Assembly (NCBI GenBank): GCA_947038745.1
Contig: CAMQXE010000073.1
Span: 1 to 6,452 of the forward strand
Origin: an uncultured Propionibacteriaceae bacterium
Lineage (GTDB): Bacteria; Actinomycetota; Actinomycetes; Propionibacteriales; Propionibacteriaceae
Length of the DNA: 6,452 nt
Direction: 5' to 3'
Part shown: positions 5,177-6,452 of the stretch, one piece after another
Position numbering within the stretch: the stretch's first letter is position 1
Layout: every line of letters starts with the position of its first letter
Notes under the pieces: model-generated
Database searches by the model: none
What the model was told of the DNA's origin: nothing
What the model saw: only the letters and a program-made list of their open reading frames with translations
Program-made: the position numbers and the translations under genes

Positions 5177-5748
5177 AAGGCTTTCTCCGATCCGCTCAGC
5201 CAGATCGGCATCACGGCGAGCCTGCACGGCCCCGCTGTCACGCCGATAGTTCCTTTTGCGGTGAGCTGGATCGTGAACGGGTCCCATGACGCGCCAATAA
5301 ATGTTGGTCGAGTCAGACTCCAGGATGTGGACAGTGCTGCCGCCATACGCCCATCAGACGGGGCGAAGAGGGTAGGGATGGAGATCGATGCCAGAGCCCC
5401 GCATTCCAGGCGCATCTCAGACTGAGGCGATGTCGCGAACTGGGTTGTCGAGAACGCGACCGCGCCCGATACGGTGAGGATGCACCGCGTTGCCCACGCT
5501 GGGGGTGCCAGTGTCAGCGTTGCTATGGGCTCGAAGGCTCCCATGCGGTAGACGGTTGCATCAGCGTAGGTTTTTGGCGCTGCCGTCACACTCGCCTCAA
5601 GGTTTGCGGCTTCGAGCCGTGACTGCTCTACAAGGGGGATTAGCCGCGACAGTGCGGTATCGATGCGTTTAAGACTTGCGTCGATCTCTTCGAACCTGCC
5701 AGCAATGGCTTTCGGTCCGGCATCCAAGGATGGGGGTATTAGGACCAT
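5173..5748 (-). CDS. Phage tail-tip/fibre-like structural protein (coiled coil plus beta domain)
   Basis: I do not recognise a specific family for this 191-residue protein. Residues about 13-55 show a heptad-like pattern of I/L/F/V (I15, F19, I22, L26, I29, L33, L36, V40), as in a coiled coil that trimerises a fibre. From about 65 to 185 the sequence is rich in Thr, Ser and alternating hydrophobic residues, with several tryptophans, and has the look of a beta-sandwich. There is no signal peptide or membrane span. Its place between a minor tail protein and the lysis genes is the usual site for short host-recognition or tail-tip proteins of actinophages. That role is inferred from position and architecture only. 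The start at ATG 5748 has GGAGGTG before it and overlaps the tail gene by 10 nt. It overlaps the next gene by 4 nt. Confidence 0.68.
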   Translation of the reverse strand: MVLIPPSLDAGPKAIAGRFEEIDASLKRIDTALSRLIPLVEQSRLEAANLEASVTAAPKTYADATVYRMGAFEPIATLTLAPPAWATRCILTVSGAVAFSTTQFATSPQSEMRLECGALASISIPTLFAPSDGRMAAALSTSWSLTRPTFIGASWDPFTIQLTAKGTIGVTAGPCRLAVMPIWLSGSEKAL

Positions 5749-6452
5749 GAGATCACCTCCAATGTTGGTGTGACATGTTCGATGACGCCACGGTCTCCGG
5801 TTTCGAGGGTGAGCCCGATGATCCGACATAGGGGAGTCATGGCTAGCTCTGCGATGGGATGTGGACAGTCGATCCTCACCAGGTCGCCGACGTCCAGCTC
5901 GATACCGAGCTTGATCTGGTTCAGCGGGAACTTGGCTGTCAGAGAACGTTTGCCGTCGCGTAGAAGTGCAAGACGCTTTGTTGCGTAAAGATCTAGTGCT
6001 GTTTGTTCTTTCACGTCGTAACTTGTGATGTCGCTGATAAATAAGACCCGATCAGATGGCTCCTTGATGTAACTCCTAGAAGTGATGATCCGATCACCTG
6101 ATACCTGTACGGTGTTAGCCCAAGCACCTGCTGTGCAGTCATGTTGGAAAGACCATTCAACATCTTCAATTAACGGTGGCTGTGTCCCGTCGAGAGGTAT
6201 TCCTCTGCCGACAGCAGCAGCGATCTCTGGAGTGCATTGGAGACCCATTGCATCAGTGATACGCCATCGAATTACCCACTCTGGTCCATGATCGACTGCG
6301 GTTAGATCTTGTAACGCGCTCAATGAGGTTTTCTTATCCTCAATAGTCCATGCCCGTTCGTGGGTCTCGGGATAATTTCGGATCACGCATCGCCCTCCAC
6401 CAAAGTGCTCTGCCAGCGGTTGAAGGCCCATAGCTGCTGCAATCATTGGGAA
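5739..6452 (-). CDS. Phage minor tail protein, C-terminal part (N-terminus outside window)
   Basis: The frame is open to the right edge (Phe-Pro precede the first internal Met), so the ATG at 6446 is probably internal and only the last 237 residues are seen. The visible part is a soluble, mixed alpha/beta protein. The stretch around DHGPEWVIRWRI and the later NQIKLGIELDVGDLVRIDCP resemble the large minor tail (Gp37-like) proteins of siphoviruses of actinobacteria, in which a GxEW region and a GDLVxv beta-strand recur near the C-terminus. Such proteins sit at the tail tip and help in host contact or DNA delivery. Position at the end of the tail genes agrees. The last ten nt overlap the start of the next gene. 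Assignment to tail structure is fairly sure. The exact family and full length are not. Confidence 0.72.
   Translation of the reverse strand, partial: FPMIAAAMGLQPLAEHFGGGRCVIRNYPETHERAWTIEDKKTSLSALQDLTAVDHGPEWVIRWRITDAMGLQCTPEIAAAVGRGIPLDGTQPPLIEDVEWSFQHDCTAGAWANTVQVSGDRIITSRSYIKEPSDRVLFISDITSYDVKEQTALDLYATKRLALLRDGKRSLTAKFPLNQIKLGIELDVGDLVRIDCPHPIAELAMTPLCRIIGLTLETGDRGVIEHVTPTLEVISWS
5756..5760 (-). promoter_or_regulatory. Shine-Dalgarno deciding the 191-residue protein start
   Basis: GGAGG (followed by TGA) lies seven nt before ATG 5748 on the minus strand, inside the end of the tail gene. It favours this start over an in-frame ATG at 5829 that has no such site. Confidence 0.8.

Larger units (their letters stand above)
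3618..6452. mobile_element. Right end of an integrated prophage (tail and lysis genes), continuing past the window
   Basis: From the tRNA break to the right edge every credible gene is a minus-strand phage gene in late order: tail, lysis, terminator, att site. The genes are packed with overlaps and read towards the att site, and the DNA looks more GC-rich than tenA and the channel gene. Integrase and the early genes are not present and are expected near the other att end. Completeness of the element cannot be judged here, but none of the fully visible genes is frameshifted or broken. Confidence 0.88.

Noticed and set aside
1..6452. CRISPR array, transposon, toxin-antitoxin or phage-defence cassette
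   Set aside because: No spaced direct repeats, transposase motifs or small paired toxin-like genes were seen. The visible prophage genes are structural or lytic.

Overview
The window joins a stretch of actinobacterial chromosome (about 1-3617) to the right-hand end of an integrated tailed phage (about 3618-6452). A secreted cutinase-family esterase next to an LmeA/DUF2993-type protein, the intermediate base composition, and actinophage-type tail and lysis genes together suggest a mycolate-containing actinobacterium, most likely a Corynebacterium of moderate GC. That placement is inferred from gene content, not from a marker gene.

Host part. Three minus-strand genes read from 2448 towards 1 and look like one operon: a voltage-gated-like potassium channel, a secreted cutinase-like serine esterase with a C-terminal membrane anchor, and an LmeA-like (DUF2993) envelope protein that runs off the left edge. 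The spacings are 25 nt and then a 4-nt ATGA overlap. Divergently, on the plus strand, a complete TPP riboswitch (2600-2684) precedes a stand-alone tenA (2780-3451), a thiamin-salvage thiaminase II. The thiamin unit ends facing a minus-strand tRNA terminator.

Junction. At 3571-3617 lies only the 3' part of a minus-strand tRNA-Pro(TGG): anticodon loop, T arm, acceptor 3' strand and encoded CCA. It is still followed by its own strong terminator. Homology stops inside the 5' strand of the anticodon stem, and phage DNA starts there. This is the host-side remnant left when a tyrosine-integrase phage enters a tRNA gene. The intact, phage-restored tRNA-Pro and the integrase should lie at the other prophage end, outside the window.

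Prophage part. All genes are on the minus strand and read from 6452 towards 3735: the end of a minor tail protein, a coiled-coil plus beta-rich probable tail-tip protein, a small membrane/coiled-coil protein resembling DUF2746, an endolysin (Amidase_2 plus two CW_7 repeats) and an r1t-type holin, closed by an 18-bp terminator. The genes overlap or nearly touch, except for a second hairpin terminator just upstream of the endolysin ribosome-binding site, which implies that lysis genes depend on read-through.

I see no wholly new system. The points most worth following up are the att junction, the terminator in front of the lysis genes, the membrane/coiled-coil protein beside them, and the channel-esterase-LmeA operon.
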